Shown here piece by piece: positions 59,477 to 64,000 of a stretch of DNA of 64,000 nucleotides. Origin of the DNA: Thamnaconus septentrionalis (lineage: Eukaryota > Chordata > Actinopteri > Tetraodontiformes > Monacanthidae); assembly GCA_009823395.1 (NCBI GenBank), contig CM020509.1, positions 21,344,001-21,408,000 on the forward strand. The letters are read 5' to 3'. The first letter of the stretch is position 1. The number at the start of each line of letters is the position of its first letter. The notes under the pieces were generated by a model. It was given only the letters and a program-made list of their open reading frames with translations. It searched no databases and had not been told where the DNA came from. Position numbers and translations under genes: made by a program.

Positions 59477-62400
59477 TCTTCAATTGAATTATTTTGAGTT
59501 TATTTAAGTTGGTCGGTGCATTTTGAGTTTTCCGGAGATTTCACTTCCTGTGAGAATCCAAAGTTTTAAAAAATGGAAGAAGAAGAAGAAGAAAAAAAAA
59601 AACTTCCTGGAAATTTTAAGAGAAAAATAAAGGTGCAGTTCAGTTCAGCGGCTGCTCTGACGGTCGTGTTGGTATCTGACGTCTTGGGGAAAGATTTAAA
59701 GAAAAATTTCCGTTTTTTACTTTGTTTTCCTGCGAAAGCGACCTTACCTGTGACCTCCGAGGCTCCCGCTGACAATCACAGTGCCACCGTCGTACGTGTT
59801 TTCACATCCTGTCTCGCTCCTCTCTGACTGGTACTGAATGAACAGGGTTTTTCTTTCTTTCTTCCTCTTTTATCCCTTTATGTCCTGAATGCTCGTTTTC
59901 GTTTCAACCAACGTGCAGCCATTTGTCTTTGATTATTAAATGCATCTTAAATGAGATTATTTTTTACATGCATCCACATGTTGATACTTAGATTTCCATA
60001 TTAGTTTAATTTAATTACATGTCAAGTGCTGTTTTTAATTTATTTTCTTTTATTTACAACATATAGACCAAAGAATTACTGGCGAGACCTCACTATTTCT
60101 TTTGTCAGTGCCGTTAGCCTGAGGTGTGAGCGCATGCGGTTGTGTTAGCGTGCAACCCTGAAGACTGAAACGCCAAATTGAAACAAATTCCTAATTTTAT
60201 CCGTCTGTCTGTCCGGAAACACTGGCCAGTTTTGACCGGATGGCGAGAAGATGGAGCTCCGACTCCTCTTCCTGTCGCAGGGAAAATGTTTTTTTGTAGG
60301 GTGATTTAAAGTAGCTGTAGCTGTAAGTGGAAACAACCCTAAAACCTTAGTTGTTTATCGGTTGAAACACAGAAGCATGTGGGTCGATCTTAGGAATCCG
60401 GCTGCAGCGGTTTCATTATGCAGCGATACATCGTAAACTGCTTCGTGTTAGCGACTTTGTCGTCACAGCGCATCGTCAACAAAATAAACTCTGCAAATGC
60501 TTTTGACTTAGAAGGGTAAATGATGATAAATAAGGAAGTTGTCATAAGCACTGTAAAAGATTTTCATTTTTTGTTGTTTTTTTCTTTATTTTCTAGCACA
60601 GATAGGACTTTTCACTAGACAAAGCCATATTGTTTAGATCGCAATAATACTTAAAACGATTAGAGAGAGAGAGAGAGAGAGAGAAAGTTAAGTGTCTCAT
60701 AGTTTCTGTAAAATTAGAAGGATGGATAAAAAGATATTCACATATCCGTTTGTAAGCCTGCAGCATCACCGGAGAAAATACGATGTAGAGACAAAAAGAA
60801 GCCATTGTTTTGTGTCCACGTGAACTACATGTGTACTGTAAGTGTGTGCGTGTGTGTCCGTGCGTTTATATGTGCGTCTTTCTACATGTCCGTGACGTGG
60901 GACCATGTTGTCGACTCATATAGTCTGGATTTATACGATGTTATGTGTGTGTCTTTGAAACACTCTCTCTTGTGCACAGCGGCCACAGAAGGTGGGAGAC
61001 AGTTTCCCGGCAGCGCTGCCGCATGTTAAAACACGAGAAAAAAAGAGGAAAGGAAAAAAAAAAAAATGAATACTGAAACATTCCTTTCAAATGTGGAGCA
61101 TGCAACATGTCTGCTTTTGGTAGAAACAAGAGAACACCAAATGTCCAATGTTAATTTCCTGTTTGTGTTGGAGTCTCCAGGCAACAGAACGTGAAATCCA
61201 GGAAGCAGTCGAGTCGTCCAGGGTTCAGGGCAGGGCCTGAAGTTGGGATTTCGGATATACATCCCATTTTCTATTGCTTTCCTTCCAAAGTCTGTTTTGT
61301 TTTGTTTTTTTCAGTCAGGACAGTTGATAACCAGCTGCTAGTAAACACCCACAGCAGGGCTTTGTTTTGCTAGTTGCAGTACAAAACCCTGCCACTAGAT
61401 GGAGCCACTTGCAGCTTTTCATCATGTCGCATTTTGCTCGGAGAAACCAGTGTTGGATGTTTGCACCTGAAGGCGACGATAAACAACACGGGGCAGCATT
61501 AGCGTATTGTTTCTTCCCACAGGGAACTTTTTCCTGTCCACTGTCACACCTTGCTTGCTCTGGGGGCCCAGTTGGTTTTTTTCTCTGATTGTACAAAGCG
61601 CTTTGATACGCCTTTTGATGTGATTTAGCGCTGTACAAGTAAAGGTTGATTGATTGGTTGATTGGTTGATTGATTAGAGGTTGTCAAATGTGACCAAATC
61701 TTGTGGTGTTGCTGACAGCTCCACCTTTTGGCGGCAAACTGGAACAGCGACACCAGACCTCCCTGGACTTTTGCCTCTAACATTCCATATGAAGGTTCGT
61801 TAGCGACCTTGACTTTGAGGAACTGACGCCAGGCTGAAGAGACGAGTTCAACGGGGAGACGTCCAATCCTATAATAAAATAAAAATAAAAATAACGCTAG
61901 CTAACGTAAGCTACCGTAATCCGTCCGTGCGTTCTTTTGAAACTCTGTGTCGTGTCTCAGTAAACCTCACGTCCAAAACCGGAGCTTCCTGTTCAGAGGC
62001 CTGTTTCAAAAGCGAACCGCTCATCACAACCCCCCCTCCCCCCTCCCGCCAACCCCTCTGTGGGGACACTCCTAGCTTAGACTGTTAGCTGCACGTGGAC
62101 TTCCTGTCACATGGTAGCGGGATCTCCTGCGTTTCCTTCTTCCACCTTCAGTTCCAGTTACAATTCTCAAGTCTTATTCTGGAAGCCGGTGGTCCTCGTT
62201 CCCTGGGGAAGTCAGTGGGTCAAGTGGGTCCACTGGGTACCTCTTTCACCCCCTAGTGGACCGGACTGGTGAGCTCCCTGCGTCCGGAAGGGTCTCTGGG
62301 CAGGGGATGGGGTCTTGAGGCGTCACCACGCGTCAACCGCCTGCTTCAAAGGGCTACAACCAACTGTGTCGATTTGTCCGTCCTTCTGCGTCTTGGCCTG

Positions 62401-63524
62401 AAAGTTTTTGTTATTGTCGTCAGTCATAGTCATAGTTGTCAGTCGTCGCAGTGTTTGCATGAGATACTAAACAGTGCAGAGGATCGTGTCGTGTTTGTGG
62501 AGCCGGCATGGCTTTTTTTTTTTTTGTGGGGGAGGGGGAGGGGTTTAGGTCCAGTCAATAGAACACTGAGTTAATGTGTAAAAAGAGCAGTTGCTCCTCT
62601 ATACCCAGTGGGGTGATGTAGTGGTGGGCGGGGTGGTGGGGGGGGGTATGCACAAAGAGTAGTATTTTACACCAAGAAGTACATTCACCCTGTATATTTT
62701 TCTGAAGAGAAAAGAGAGCAAAACGTAACCCAAGTCCTGACTTTTCTGAGAAACGACCCACGTTGGTGTTGATGTTGGTAGGCAGGCAGTGGCGTTTCTT
62801 GGCATCCGGGCGCCCTGCGCAAGACCACCCACCCTCACTTTCACTCCCCCCGGCCTGATCTAGCGCCGTACAAGAAGTCAAGCCACTTCTTATTACAAGG
62901 TACAACCTCATTGGATTGAAGGTGTTAAAACGTTGGCGCCGAATTATAACAAAACATCATCAACAACGCACTGTGTATCCGAATTAGGAAAAAAAAAAAA
63001 AAATCAAGGAAGGACAGTTCAGTGCCCTGTCCACTAGGGCGCGCCGTACACAACCACATAGGTTATATACAGGAGTGGCTTGAAACGCCTCTGTTTGGAG
63101 CGGGAGAAGAAAAAGGGATTTTCAAAGTATTTTCTGTTGTCAGGAGCCCAAAAACATTCAGAATGAAGCGAGTGACTTGGCCTGGAGGTGAAAACTGAAA
63201 ACCACCGTCTGCCTGAATAATAATAATAAAAAATGTGTTGGGGTGGGGAGAGAAAAGGTTGACTGTCCCAGGAGGCAGTTGGATCCAGAAGGATTCAGCG
63301 GGCTGGAAGATTCTGGGCTCGGCTGCCCTCCCTCAGTGCCGGGACGGACCGGGACCAAATTAGAGAACCTCCTCCAGACACGCTGCAGCTCTTGTTCCCG
63401 TAACATTTTTTCACGTGTGATCGGCATCTTTGACTGCCTGACTTGATGTTACAACATTACAAATTAGGAGAAAACACAACTCCGAGCACAAAACCCTCGA
63501 AATACATTCCAGCCCTTCTGGCTC

Positions 63525-63562
<38 letters not shown>

Positions 63563-64000
63563 TTGCACTAGACAACGTTTAAATGTTGCCGGAACAACTG
63601 CAAGGGTGCAAATTCCCCGCCTGTGAAAACAGGGCTGGCAGCGGGCAGCTCTCCCTTTAAAACAAAACTACAACTACGGCAAACATTTTGCACAATGATC
63701 CCATCTTTGGCCACGGCTTGACGGGGATCCGACAGTTTTGCAGAAACAACTTTTAAATTGAGGCTGAAAATAATTTCAGGTTGCAGAGGTTGAGATTGTA
63801 AGAGTACAATGCATTTTTTGTTATTAATTTTTTTTTGTTTTTTTTTGCATGTCATATACTCTGTGTGAAGTCCAATCACTGTAAAACTGTCTCGCTGATT
63901 TAATTAAAGCATTCTTTTTGGAAAGGAAATGCATAAACACAAATAAACAAAAACATTTATAAAAAGCTACAGCTATTTGTGTTTGTGTGTGTGTGTGTGT
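59061..64000. other. downstream of cplx2, no further gene seen
   Basis: It holds (CA)n at 59153-59192, A-rich (59452-59476) and GA-rich (60664-60684) runs, a LINE tail at 61590-61676 and a terminal (GT)n from 63980. An attaaa at 59935 and several aataaa sequences are possible cplx2 3' ends. No exon with splice sites or conserved protein was found. Confidence 0.5.
61590..61676 (+). mobile_element. LINE 3' tail with (TTGATTGA)n
   Basis: The sequence acaaagcgctttgatacgcc, gatttagcgctgtacaagta and then ttgattgattggttgattgg is a common fish LINE tail with its octamer-like repeats. Confidence 0.75.

Overview
The window is vertebrate nuclear DNA, almost certainly from a ray-finned (teleost) fish. 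Three spliced protein-coding genes lie head to tail on the + strand. They have GT-AG introns, small exons, very dense CA/GT, TA and ATT microsatellites, and fish-type mobile elements (hAT/Tol2-like DNA elements, L2/Rex-type LINE tails, a Ty3/Gypsy gag remnant). The sequence does not identify the species.

Layout. About 1-7,257 holds no exon I can defend. It contains a LINE/SINE tail, a decayed hAT transposase and other repeats, and is probably intron or 5' flank of the first gene. From 7,258 to 18,112 lie 15 exons of a shootin gene (SHTN1 family), covering about 614 residues from the second coiled-coil exon to the stop codon; the first ~60 residues are missing from the window. The complete six-exon THO complex subunit 3 gene (thoc3, 322 aa) runs from 21,271 to 25,981, with its poly(A) signal at 26,127. 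Complexin-2 (cplx2, 134 aa, complete) has coding exons at 44,981-45,011, 57,187-57,362 and 58,035-58,232. A GC-rich candidate promoter and non-coding first exon lies near 28,870-29,091, which would make introns 1 and 2 about 15.8 and 12.2 kb long. Everything after 58,232 is 3' UTR or flank.

How the genes relate. Shootin links actin flow to adhesion in growing axons, and complexin-2 clamps and activates SNAREs at synapses; both are neuronal. THOC3 is a housekeeping mRNA-export factor. THOC3 and CPLX2 are also neighbours in human 5q35, whereas human SHTN1 is on 10q, so the shootin-thoc3-cplx2 linkage is notable.

The rest of the DNA is a layered set of mobile elements. The clearest are a hAT element with 8-bp target duplications inside a LINE between two reverse-transcriptase motifs, a poly(A)-tailed insertion flanked by 12-bp duplications inside an older repeat, a 1.27-kb foldback element in a shootin intron, a MITE with perfect 21-bp ends, and several unnamed repeat families with two to five copies here, often in opposite orientations. 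Two minisatellites (21-bp and 41-bp units) sit in cplx2 intron 1. Several shootin splice sites lie directly in or against microsatellites. I found no tRNA, rRNA or CRISPR array.
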